This document shows positions 10,819 through 20,270 of a stretch of DNA of 64,000 bases, in pieces. The first letter of the stretch is position 1, and each line of letters begins with the position of its first letter. This stretch comes from Symbiodinium natans (taxonomy: Eukaryota > Sar > Dinophyceae > Suessiales > Symbiodiniaceae). The translations under genes and the position numbers were made by a program. Location of the stretch: the NCBI GenBank assembly GCA_905221605.1, contig CAJNDS010002283.1, positions 455,002 to 519,001 of the forward strand, given 5' to 3'. Under the pieces are notes generated by a model, which saw nothing but the letters and a program-made list of their open reading frames with translations, did not search any database and was not told the DNA's origin.

Positions 10819-10878
10819 GCAGCGGAGGCGCCGGCCAGCAGCGGCGGCGCGAAAGTCCTGGAGGTCGAAGATCTGCGT
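10819..10878 (+). CDS. Exon-like segment bounded by arrays on both sides
   Basis: A CCCTAAA array ends CCAG|G, and the open segment AAEAPASSGGAKVLEVEDLR follows, ending at GT within CGTGTAGG before TTTAGGG and TTGAGGG repeats. Twenty codons. A second candidate donor lies one base after codon 19. Confidence 0.4.
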
Positions 10879-11721
10879 GTAGGCTTTAGGGTTGAGGGTT
10901 GAGGGTTGAGGGTTTCGGGCTTAGGGCTTAGGGCTTAGGGCTTAGGGGTTCTTGCTGTTTGTTAAGTAGGGAACGAGGGAATGTGGTACCCTATATCCCC
11001 CTATATATATACCCTTTAAGGGATTATATCCCCTACTAACCAACAGTTAGGTTGTGAGGGTTTAGTCGGTTTAGTTTGGTTTTGACGGCTTTATTCGGCC
11101 TTCCGTAAGGAGACTTGTGAGTCCAAGACTTGAAACCTCAACCCTCAACCCTCAAACAAAAAACCCTAAACCCTAAACATTAAACCCTAAACCCTAAACC
11201 TCTGAAAAACCCTCAACCCTAAGCCCGGGCGGGGGGAGTTCGTGGCCTGGGCAGACTGGATCTGGAGTTGGCTCACAGCCTAGACGCTGGAAAGCCCTCA
11301 GCCCTCCAAAGGAATCCGAGACTAAGCCCTGAGCACGCATCCCTAGCACTCTTTCTTTTTTCAGGGAAGCCCCACATCCCAAAACCCTACATCCCTAAAC
11401 CCTACATCCCTAAACCCTAAACCCTAAACCCTAAACCCTAAACCCTAAACCCTAAACCCTAAACCCTAAACCCTAAACCCTAAACCCTAAACACTCACAC
11501 TCCTAAAACCCTACATCCCTAAATCCCTCGCTAGCCCTGAGACACCGAACCTGGTCTTCCAGGCTGCCTCTGCGATTTAGGGCTTAGGCTTTAGGGTTCA
11601 GGGTTTAGAGTTTAGGGTTTAGGGTTTAGGATTAGGGTTTAGGGTTTAGGGTTTAGGGTCTAGGGTTTAGGGTTTAGGGTTTAGGGTTTAGGGTTTAGGG
11701 TTTAGGGTTTGGGGTTTCCAG
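10879..11721. repeat. Dense telomeric arrays
   Basis: TTGAGGG/TTAGGGC variants 10885-10948, CCCTAAA 11400-11492 and TTTAGGG 11620-11715. A short direct repeat, CCTACATCCCTAAACC, occurs at 11386-11415. The 62-codon minus frame at 11194-11382 is rejected. Confidence 0.8.
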
Positions 11722-12146
11722 CCCTGGGAGGTGTACCAGCCAGACTGGGCTTCCGTCTCTGTGGGGGACAAGGCCAGTAGGGTTAGTTTAGGGTTTAGGG
11801 TTTAGGGTTGAGGGTTGAGGGTTGAGGGTTGAGGGTTTAGGGTTTAGGGTGTAAAGTTTGGGTTTGAGGGTTTCGCGTCTAGAGGGCTTAGAGTGTTTAG
11901 AGGGTTTAGAGAGGGTTTTAGACGGTTTGGGGCTAACCCTGTTTTCCCTTCTTGGGCACGAGGCGTTTTCATAACAAGGTTTAGTGTTTAGGGTTTAGGG
12001 TTTAGGTCTAAGGCTGGAACCGTGGTCCCGTAGTATGGCCCCTTATCCTTGGTTATAGGGATCCGCAGTACTTCATTCTGTGTTGCTCGTTGCTGCTCGC
12101 AACATTGTTCTCGAAAGCCCCGTGGGCTGAGAGCGACTTGCCCTAA
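11722..12146 (+). CDS. Candidate two-exon gene
   Basis: Exon 1 11722-11781 follows GGTTTCCAG| at the end of a TTTAGGG array and reads PWEVYQPDWASVSVGDKASR. The donor is AGG|GTTAGTTTAGGG. The intron 11782-12068 is mostly TTTAGGG and TTGAGGG. Exon 2 12069-12146 follows ATCCGCAG| in phase 0, has a hydrophobic stretch YFILCCSLLLATLF then SKAPWAESDLP, and ends TAA. The product would end in a short hydrophobic segment. No family recognised. Confidence 0.45.
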
Positions 12147-12840
12147 AAAAATATGCTTTACTGTAACTTTACATCTTTAGCCTTTTTGGGTTTATTGGGT
12201 TTCTTAATAAGGCAGCTAAAAGTTTAATTTTTTGCTACCCTCCCAAGTGCAGCCAAGATATAACAAGGCACCGAAATGATGCGCCCATATTGGGGAATCA
12301 GATTAGTTAACGGTCGCTTCGAGGGGTCCCTCCTTAGTCCCCTGGAGTAACCCCGAACCCGAAACCCCAAACCCTAAACCCTGAACCCTAAACCCTAAAC
12401 CCTATGGGGCAGGGGCCAAGTTGTCTAGGACCCAGAGTAGGCCATGATTCCCTCTATTTTAGGGTTTCGGCTCCCTTCTTTAATAGCTCGTTTAAGCCAA
12501 AAAGGGGCACCCAGTTTCATTCCTAGGGCGACTCTTTTGTCAGGCCAAGCTGGTCCCTAAACCCTAAACCCTAAACCCCAAACCCCGAACCCCAAACCCC
12601 AAACCCCAAACCCTAAACCCTAAACCCCAAACCCCAAACCCCAAACCCTAAACCCAAACCCCTTCAGTGAGTGCTGAGGAGTCTTGAGTTTCTTTTGGAC
12701 GGATGTTGCCTTGAGGGGGTTCAGGGTTTCATGGTTCGGGAAGTTTCAGGTTTGGCGGGGGGAGGGGGGAGGGGCAGGGGCGGGGGGGGGTGGGGGGGCA
12801 GGAGCCGGGGCAGGGGGGGGGGGGGGGGGGGGGGGGGGAA
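12147..12840. other. Repeat mosaic, two inverted-repeat elements and a G-run
   Basis: A family-3 copy at about 12154-12254 is close to the one at 6597, a family-2 copy starts at about 12428 (GACCCAGAGTAGGCC), and mixed CCCTAAA/CCCCAAA lies at 12555-12660. G-runs lie at 12758-12838; frames through them encode Gly or Pro runs and are not trusted. Confidence 0.7.
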
Positions 12841-13151
12841 AGCCCCTCGCTTCCAACACGTCGTCCTCCAAGAGTGGCGGTGGATATGCAAACGCTCTTC
12901 CGAGTGGAGTTGTCCTTCCCGCAGGATTTGCAGACATGCAGTGCAAGCTCAAGAAAAGGGTTGCCCAGCTGTTTGCCTATGTGCTTTGGTGCCGGAAGCA
13001 GTGCTTTTGCTATCCCTTCCCTTTCACACCTCAGGTGGTTTTTGAATATCTTCAGCACTTGAAAGTCTGGAAAACATGCCCTCTCAAGGATAACAGGTGC
13101 CGTGGAGGCTTTCAACTTCATCGTGCATGGGCACCTGTGATCAAGCCTTGA
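12841..13151 (+). CDS. Possible exon, Cys-containing, unrecognised
   Basis: After the G-run one frame stays open for about 100 codons with segments FADMQCKLKKRVAQLFAYVL and VVFEYLQHLK and a C-terminal CPLKDNRCRGGFQLHRAW, ending TGA. Three other frames are also partly open here. No domain recognised. Confidence 0.3.
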
Positions 13152-13408
13152 GCTTCCGAACGACAAGAACGGCCTACTGTGCTGCTGACGCGGTAAAGAT
13201 AGGCTTTCGGGCTTTGTGCCCTAATTAAACCCTAAACCCCTCATTCCAAACGGGCTCATTCCCGGTTTGCCCCAAACACTGAACCCCATACCCGAATTAA
13301 ACCCTGAACCCTAAACCCAAAACCCTGAACCCTTGCAATGTGGCCCAAGGAACGTGACCCGGAGCTCTCCTGCCGGCAAAGCCGAAGCCAACCACCAATG
13401 CGTTTATT

Positions 13409-13517
13409 CCCTATGGGTCCATGTACCAAATTTTTATGTACTTGGGCCCCAAAGTCCCTGTATAGGAAGTACTGTAAGGCTCAAGTATTCCCTATTTAGG
13501 TACATGGACCCTTAGGG
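13409..13517. mobile_element. Family-1 short inverted-repeat element, 109 bp
   Basis: CCCTATGGGTCCATGTACC start, ACCCTTAGGG end, same length as the other copies. Flanks ATT/ATA differ by one base. Confidence 0.85.
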
Positions 13518-14637
13518 ATATAGATGGCCCGGGACCAGAAACCCTGCGCGTCCTCCATATTGCAACCCTACACCCTGAACCCTAAGCCCTAAACCCTAAA
13601 CCCTATATAAACCCTAAACCCTAAAACCTAAACCCTATGTAAACCCAAAACCCTAAACCCTATTAACCCCAAACCCTAAACCCTATGTAATCCCTAAGCC
13701 CTAAGCCCGAAACCCCAAACCCTAAAGCCTATATAAGCCCTAAGCCCTAAACCCTGCAGTCAGGCGATCAGCTTTGACTTGACTGCATGTGCATCGCAGG
13801 CACGGGCTCAGGTTCCACAATTTCGCGGCTTGGGGTTCAGGGCTTGGGGTTTAGGGTTTGGGGTGTAGGGTTGAGGGTTCAGGGTTTAGGGTTTAGGGTA
13901 GGGTTTAGGGTTTAGGGTTTAGGGTTTGGGGTTCAGGGCTTGGGAGTTTAGGGCTTCAGTTTAGGGCCTAGCGTTTAGAGATACTGTGGGTTCAAGGTTT
14001 AGGGACTGTAAGAGTTTACTGAGAAGTTCAAAGCCCACTGTTTTTTGAAGGCTAGCTCACGCGAGGCCTTGACAACTTAAACACAGAATTTTCCCTGAGC
14101 CCTCAAAGTCCTAAGCCCCCTAAAGCCTGAGCCTTAAGCGCCCAGATGCCCTGGTCTCTACAACAATAGCAAACAAGCATGAGTCATATGGGAGTTTACG
14201 AAAATATCGGATCCCTAATACAGACCCCCAAATAGTAGGATTCCCTTGTAGTAAGGACCCCCAAGAAGGTGCCTCATTTTCGCAAACCCTAAACCCTAAA
14301 CCCTAAACCCTAGACCCTAAGGAAACCCTCAAAGGAAGCCCCGGAACTGGAGTCCAAGCGCACCTATGCTGCATGCATACACGGCAGAGGCATCTTCCAC
14401 CGTCAAAGAACAACCGGGTGAAGGATGTAGGGTTTTGGGCTAAGGTCTATGGTCTGGCCTTGAGGCTCTGACTCATCACATACTGTATATTTAGATGTTA
14501 ATACATACATACATACATACAGACATACATACACACATGTCTATCTGTGTATATATATATATATTATATGCATTTAGCATATATGATATATCATATGTCG
14601 TATAGCGTGTGACATGTGCACGTATGTATATGTGTAT

Positions 14638-14740
14638 ATGTATATATGTATATATGTATATATGTATATATGTATATATGTATATATGTATATATGTATA
14701 TATGTATATATGTATATATGTATATAGGTATATATGTAGG
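14638..14740. repeat. GTATATAT octamer microsatellite
   Basis: About a dozen tandem copies of an 8-bp unit, one with an A-to-G change (TATAGGTA) near the right end. Confidence 0.95.
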
Positions 14741-14782
14741 CATACACATATGCACGTGTGTATGTATGTGCATATACCACAG

Positions 14783-14890
14783 GCAGCGGCAGCTATACCT
14801 CCAAGAATCTCAGCACAGGCCGCCTATTTCGCCTCCCTGCGCGCTCGCGCGCAACGAGCGGGAACGCTCGGAGGCGAACCTCACTTCCAC
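14783..14890 (+). CDS. Exon-like Ala/Arg-rich segment
   Basis: After ACCACAG| the frame reads [20 protein letters not shown] then [15 protein letters not shown] and runs into a C-run. The right boundary is unknown. The GCGCGCTCGCGCGC bases form a palindrome. No family. Confidence 0.3.
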
Positions 14891-16021
14891 CCCCCCCCCC
14901 CCCCCCCCCCCACCCCATCTTGCTTTTTCGCTTTTGGGGGGTTCTGGATTTCCTAAACCTTAAGCCCGTATTTTGAAGCCCAAAACCCTAATTCCAAAAC
15001 CTTACACTATGGGTCCATGTCCTATGAGGGTCGGAATAGCTACTAATAGTCATTCCCTCATGGTCCCTTTATGAATATACTACAACAACCCTCCCAAAAC
15101 CCTATTCTATTATTCAGGTCTCTATATTAGCTGATTATTCTATACATCGGCCGCAAAGTCCCGAAATAGGAAGTATTAAGGCCCCAGTATTCCCTATTGA
15201 GGTACATGGGCCCCTGGGGGACCCTCAACCCTAAACCTTAAACCCTCGGGTGGGATTGGGAATTTCGGGTGTGGGTAGACAGCTACTGGGATGGGTTGGG
15301 GTTTGTGGGTTTGTGGGTTTGTGGGTTTGGGGCCCGGGGTTTGGGGTTTAGGGTTTAAGGTTTAGGGTGTAGGGTTTGAGTGCTTAAGGTTCAGGGACTG
15401 TTAGAGCCTAGGGTGGATCAAGTTTGGAGTCAAACCCGGTGCAGCTAGACAAGGGCCATCTGGCCCATGGACCCGGCGTAGACCCTCAGCTGTACTATGA
15501 ATGTGTCGGGTTTACGGCTTATAAGGGTTTAGGGTTTAGGGTTAAGAGCTTAGGGTTTAGAGGTTATTTCAGATTACCCTAATCTTCGACTTTGATGCAG
15601 CGGAAAGTAATTTGCTAATCAGACAACTAGGTGCCCCGCCTGCCCCGACCTCAATGGGAACTACAATTTGAGTTAAGAACTCAGGTGCGCAACTTCGTTA
15701 GCACAGCAAGCAGCCATAATAGGGTTTAGGGTTTTGGGTTTTGGGTTTTGGGCTTAGGGTTTAGGGTTTTGGTCGATAGTTTGCAAACCCGCGACCTTGT
15801 AACCATCACACTCTTGCTTGACATTGATACAAAAGGAGTTCCGGCTGACCCTAAACCCCGCCCTTAGCCCGTGTAAACCCTCTAGCACTGAACAGTTCCC
15901 CTAAACCCTAAACCCCAAACCCCGAACCCCAAACCCTAAACCCGAAACCCTAAACCCCAAACCCTAAACACTAAACCCCAAACCCTAAACCCTAAACCCT
16001 AGACCTCCCTGTTGAGCCATC
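14891..16021. other. Repeat mosaic with a nested family-1 element
   Basis: At about 15008-15215 a family-1 copy is enlarged to about 207 bp by internal sequence that includes GAGGGTCGGAATAG and an inverted counterpart. GTGGGTTT and TTTAGGG runs lie at 15300-15370, and mixed CCCTAAA/CCCCAAA at 15900-16006. No gene recognised. Confidence 0.65.
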
Positions 16022-16322
16022 ATGAACAAGCCATATCATGTCAAGCCGGGATCCTGTCTAGGGCCAGATGAGCCCATCGTCAAGCTGGAGAGCTTCCCAG
16101 GAGGTGCCCCCTCTTGTGAGGGTTTAGGGTTTAGGGTTTGGGGATTAGGGTTCAGGGTTGAGGGTTTAGGGTCTAGGGGTTGGAGTTGAGGGGTGTTGGG
16201 TTCAGGGTGTAGGCCTTGTGAGGTCGTTCAGGATTCAAGATCTCTGTAATTTCGGGCGCAGAGTTCCGTATTCAGACTCGTGGAGTGGTTTATCACAACT
16301 GCCTGTAGATCGTCTCCCGTAG
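16022..16322 (+). CDS. Candidate two-exon small gene with an array-only intron
   Basis: ATG at 16022 is preceded in frame by TGA at 16013, so the start is plausible. Exon 1 (16022-16121) encodes MNKPYHVKPGSCLGPDEPIV then KLESFPGGAPSCE. Donor G|GTTTAGGG, 91-bp intron (16122-16212) of TTTAGGG-like units only, acceptor GGTGTAG|GC. The phase-1 join gives GLVRSFRIQDLCNFGRRVPY and further polar sequence to TAG at 16320-16322. Predicted 69 residues. A 99-codon minus-strand frame overlaps exon 2 and is an alternative. No family recognised. Confidence 0.5.
16122..16212 (+). repeat. Telomere-like array as a proposed 91-bp intron
   Basis: Composed throughout of TTTAGGG and variants (TTTGGGG, TTGAGGG, TTCAGGG). 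Starts GT, ends TAG before G. Confidence 0.55.
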
Positions 16323-17824
16323 CTGCGTTGGTGCCTAAGCCATATCCCCCTAAACTCCTGAATCTTTGAGCCCCTTGACCAATATACCCCCTTAAACCCC
16401 GACACCCCTCGTAGGGATGGAACCCCCTCCCTCAAGAACCCTATAACCTGTCGTGGATGGACGAGCATGGGGGCATAGTATGGCGTGACAATCCTCTTTG
16501 GCGGTCTCTTCAAATCCCCAACCCCAAACCTCAAACCCCTAACCCCTAAACCCCGAACACCAAACCCTAAACCCTAAACCCTAAACCCTAAACCCTAAAC
16601 CCTAAACCCTAAACCCTATCAGCACTGAATATAAGCCGCACTCGAAGACGAGCTCGCAGTTGCTCGGAACTGCGGCAGCGAGTGGAGTAAGTGCATTTAA
16701 GGCGTTTTACGGCTTAGGGTTTAGGGTTCAGGGTTTAGGGTTTAGGGTTATCACAATTCCATGTTCCTTGTGGGTTTTGTTGTGTGGCGGGGGGGGGGCT
16801 CTGGGAAGCTTATTTCGACTGTGTTGGGTTTCGCGGTGTCCTAACCCTGCTCCCCTCCAAGCCATCAACCCTAAACCCGAAATCCTCAAGGCTAGCACGC
16901 TGTGCTTGGACCCAGAGTAGGCCTTTATTCCTTTCTTTTAGGGTTTGGGCGTTCTTGTAAGCCCCTTGAAACCAACAAACCAAAAGGGCACCCTTTTATT
17001 CCTAGGTTACTCCTGGGTCTAGTCCTCCAGGCTAGCACGCTATTGTAGCTCCCCAAGCTTCACTGCTGCCCAAGGGGCTGACCTTCTGCAGAAAGTCCTC
17101 CGATACATGCAGGCGGGAGCATAACCCTAAACCCCAAACCCTAGACCCAAAACCCTAAACCCTAAACCCAGAGCCCGTTGGCCGGGCCCTTTGGAACCAA
17201 GAATCGCCCAAACCAAGCCTCTCAAGCCTGAAGCCTAAAAATTGGGTTTAGGGTTTAGGGTTTAGGGTTTAGGGTTTAGGGTTTACACATTGACTCGAGA
17301 CACTTTTGAAGAAGAGGAGGGGCATGCTGCATGTGCCCTTTTTGAGGGCATGAGGTTGTTCCGGATCAAGCCTAGCCTCCCAAAGCCATGAGCCTGAGCC
17401 TTACAAGAGCCCCTGAACCCGTAGCCCTACACCCTCGAAATACCTGACCCCTATGTACCCAAACCCTGAATACCCTGAGCCCCAAACCCTAAAACCTACA
17501 CCCTAAGCCCTGGACCCAGAATAGTATATACCCTAACTTAAGCCTAAACCCTAAACCCTATTTCTGCATACCCCAAACCCCTAAACCCTGAACCCGAAGC
17601 CCCAAAACACTACCCAAGGCTCAACAGTAGTTCCTGCTAAACTAAGGCCAAAATCTCAGCCTCAGCAAGCCTAAGCCTTGCAACCGCAACCCCAAACCTC
17701 AACACCCCAAAACCACGAAACCACGAAGTCTACACCCTAAACCCTAAACCCTAAACCCTAAACCCTAAACCCTAAACCCTAAACCCTAAACCCTAAACCC
17801 TAACGGAAATTGCCGCACATGCAG
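16323..17824. other. Repeat mosaic with a family-2 element
   Basis: CCCTAAA 16560-16618, TTTAGGG 17242-17286 and CCCTAAA 17735-17805. The family-2 element at 16909-17022 is flanked at a short distance by two copies of AGGCTAGCACGCT (from 16889 and 17028). No gene recognised; the 86-codon frame at 16660-16920 is read through arrays and is doubtful. Confidence 0.65.
16909..17022. mobile_element. Family-2 short inverted-repeat element
   Basis: Starts GACCCAGAGTAGGCC and ends GGTTACTCCTGGGTCTAG; the outer 11-15 bp are imperfect inverted repeats. The internal CAAAAGGGCACCCTTTTATT is shared with the copies at 32491 and 62965. Confidence 0.8.
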
Positions 17825-17887
17825 GCGAACGCAGCGGAGGAGCGGGCCGCGGCTGCAGCCGCCAGGGGCTCCCAGTTTTACTGTAGG
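17825..17887 (+). CDS. Exon-like Ala-rich segment
   Basis: After ACATGCAG|G the frame reads ANAAEERAAAAAARGSQFYC then R and ends at AGG|GTTTAGGG. The array runs to about 17949. A downstream acceptor TGGTTCTAG| at 18022 continues in phase 0 with GPGPQELVSCVGVLG; TTTAG| at 17949 is an alternative. Helical Ala/Glu segment; function unknown. Confidence 0.38.
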
Positions 17888-18221
17888 GTTTAGGGTTTAG
17901 GGTTTAGGGTTTAGGGTTTAGGGTTTAGGGTTTAGGGTTTAGGGTTTAGAACTATGCTCCATCTGTTTATTAACGTGCAAGCCAAGAGGATACTAAAAGT
18001 AATCCGTTTCTTGTGGTTCTAGGGGCCTGGGCCACAGGAGTTGGTGTCCTGTGTAGGGGTATTGGGATTAATTAGGGTGCAGGGTGTAGGATTCAGGGTT
18101 CAGGGCTTAGGGCCTAGGGTTTGGGTGCAGCGTTTCTAGAGTTCTTCAAGTCAAAGTTCCTGCGCCGCCCTCAGAATTGAGGTCTTCCCCGTAGAGGTGA
18201 CTTGAGCGATTTTTTTTGCAG

Positions 18222-19772
18222 GATCCAAGGTGCTTCAGGCCGAGGTAGCCAAGATGGAGGATCGGGTTTATACGTAGGTTTGTTCTGGGTTTAGGTTAGT
18301 TTAGGGGTTTAGGGTTTAGGTTTAGGGCTTAGGGTTCGGAAATTTCGGCTTGGGCCTACCCTTCAGATCTTATCCGCCGGTCTGCCAACGCTGCAATCCA
18401 GACCTTGACGAGGGTGGAAACTTACCCTAAACCCCTAAACCCGAAACCCTAAACCCTAAACCCTGAACCCTAAACCCGAAACCCTAAACCCTAAACCCTA
18501 AACCCTAAACCCTAAACCCTAAACCCCCCAAGCCGGAAACTTGGCCAGGCAGGTCAGCTGGGAGTCCCCGCCGGTGTTCTCAAGGTGGCTCCTCCCCTTA
18601 TGTGGGCCATAGGGCCCTTAGGGAATTGGGGTTTCGGGTCTAGGGTGCGTCTAGGGTTTGGGGTTTAGGGTTTGGGGTTTAGGGTTTAGGGTTTAGGGTT
18701 TTAGGGTCTCGTCGGAGGATCTCAGGGTCTCAGGGTCATAGGGCTTCTAGGGTCTTAGGGCTTTTGGGGCTTTTAGGGTCTTGGGGTGCAGGGTCTGAGG
18801 GTTTGGGATTCACAGTGTTTAGGGTTTAGGGTTCAGGGTATAGGGTTTAGGGTTTAGGGATTCACAGGGCTGATTCGGTTTGAGGGTCTTTGGGTTTGGC
18901 GTTCACGGGGTTTACCGGGTCTTGGGGTTTAGGGTTTTTGGCTTTGGGCCTCGAGAGCCTAAAGGCTTTTGAGAGTTTAGGGCTTAGGGCTTAGGGCTTA
19001 GGGCTTAGGGCTTAGGGCTGAGGGTTAGGGTGTTGGAGTTTCGTGGTTCAGGGTTTCTGAGTTGCTGGACTACCATACACCCGAATCCAGACTGTCAGAA
19101 GATGAATTCGTGGTAAGGGGCTGGAAGATGGCGTGCACAAGGAAGTCCCTAAACCCTAATCACGACTGCAGCTCTTGTAGGAAGTCTACCTGAAAAACTT
19201 CCTAACAAAACCAGTTCCCTGACCCCTAGCACCTTTCTCCTGAAGACTTGTCACGAAAACACTCTGAACCCCCAACAACTCATATGCATAATAGCTAGCA
19301 AGAGTCATAGTAGAGGCCGTAGTCCTAATTAGTTGTAATCATCGTAGTCGTCGCAATACTTGCAGAAGTCGTTGTCGTGGGTCGTTGCATTAGTAGTCGT
19401 CATAGGGTTTAGGGTTTTAGGGTTTAGGGTTTAGGGTTTAGGGTTCAGGGTTTAGGGTTTAGGGTTTAGGGTTTAGGGTTTAGGGTTTAGTCAGTAAACC
19501 TATGTAACAAAATTGACGAAAGCCTGCAAGACAACTCAGAGCTCGCTCAACTCCGCTTCCGGCAGCTACAAGGCTCCAGTTCAAGACTCGAAGCCTCACT
19601 GGGTTTAGGGTTTAGGGTTTAGGGTTTAGGGTTTAGGGTTTAGGGTTTAGGGTTTAGGGTTATACGGTTTAGGGTTTCGGGTTTAGCCTCAGACACTGAT
19701 GCTCAAAACTCTCCTCAGAGTCGCGGCTCTTCTCTAAGACCACTTACAGCAGGGCATAAGGAAGGGCTTTAG
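18222..19772 (+). CDS. Candidate four-exon polar protein with telomeric introns
   Basis: Exons 18222-18273, 19052-19112, 19491-19602, 19687-19772 (TAG). Exon 1 follows a classical T-rich acceptor (TTTTTTTTGCAG|G), encodes SKVLQAEVAKMEDRVY and ends AC|GTAGGT. Exon 2 (TVSELLDYHTPESRLSEDEF) ends GTG|GTAAGG. Exon 3 lies exactly between two TTTAGGG arrays (TTTAG|TCA ... CTGG|GTTTAGGG) and encodes NKIDESLQDNSELAQLRFRQ. Exon 4 follows TTTAG|CC and reads ASDTDAQNSPQSRGSSLRPL. Intron phases 2, 0 and 1 all agree. Heptad-like helices suggest a coiled coil; no family named. An exon-like piece at 18553-18584 lies inside intron 1. Confidence 0.6.
19400..19490 (+). repeat. TTTAGGG array ending as a splice acceptor
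   Basis: About twelve units; the last TTTAG abuts an open exon at 19491 with no spacer. Confidence 0.8.
19603..19686 (+). repeat. TTTAGGG array as a proposed 84-bp intron
   Basis: Begins GTTTAGGG directly after CTGG and ends GGGTTTAG before CC. It contains only telomere-like units apart from TTATACGG. Removal restores a phase-1 join. Confidence 0.62.
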
Positions 19773-20061
19773 GGCTTTGGGGGGTTACTACAAAACATCC
19801 GCTTTGGGCCTAAACCCTAAACCCTAAACCCTAAACCCTAAACCCTAAACCCTAAACCCTAAACCCTAAACCCTCCTCTTTGTGCTTTCGGGTGAGAAGG
19901 TATATAGCTCGCAGATCCGAAACCCCTGAGTCCCCGAGTTCGGGCGGCCGGAAGTTCACACAAAACCCTCAACTCCTCAACTCAAAACCCTAAACCCTAA
20001 GCCTTATAAACCCTAAACCCTAAACCCTAAACCCTGAACCCTGAACCCTGAGGGCCCTCAG

Positions 20062-20270
20062 GCGGACCTCTACATCACGTAAGCCCCCCGTAGATCCACA
20101 AAACCGCCCGAAATCCCCGAAACCCCCAAGACCCACCTAACCCTAAACCCTAAACCCTCAACCCTAAACCCCTGAAACCCCACAACCGAATCCTGGGCAC
20201 GCAGCGGCATCCGCCACCTGACATGAGCCTCCGGGGCCTTCCCCGGGCCGGGCACCCAGCCATGAGATGA
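20062..20270 (+). CDS. Two exon-like segments
   Basis: A 17-nt piece (20062-20078, ADLYI) lies between CCTCAG|G and a GTAAGC donor. A second (20205-20270) follows GCACGCAG|. Two readings are possible: RHPPPDMSLRGLPRAGHPAM ending TGA at 20270, or an in-frame join to the first piece giving ADLYITGIRHLT and a stop. Between them lies CCCTAAA sequence. Weak evidence. Confidence 0.28.

Larger units (their letters stand above)
13152..14782. other. Repeat mosaic with microsatellites
   Basis: CCCTAAA-type tracts with repeated TATATAAACC inserts at 13570-13755, TTTAGGG 13880-13930, an inverted family-5 copy at about 14205-14280, an ATAC microsatellite at about 14500-14535 and a GTATATAT array at about 14638-14740. 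The Tyr/Ile- and Met/Cys-rich frames over the microsatellite are rejected. Confidence 0.8.

Noticed and set aside
12671-13166. Frames with Gly or Pro runs across the G-run
   Set aside because: Homopolymer translation on both strands. Only the part after 12841 is kept, at low confidence.
14574-14963. Several 60-115-codon frames over the GTATATAT microsatellite
   Set aside because: They translate the repeat (Tyr/Ile or Met/Tyr/Ile/Cys periodicity) on both strands; no independent coding evidence.
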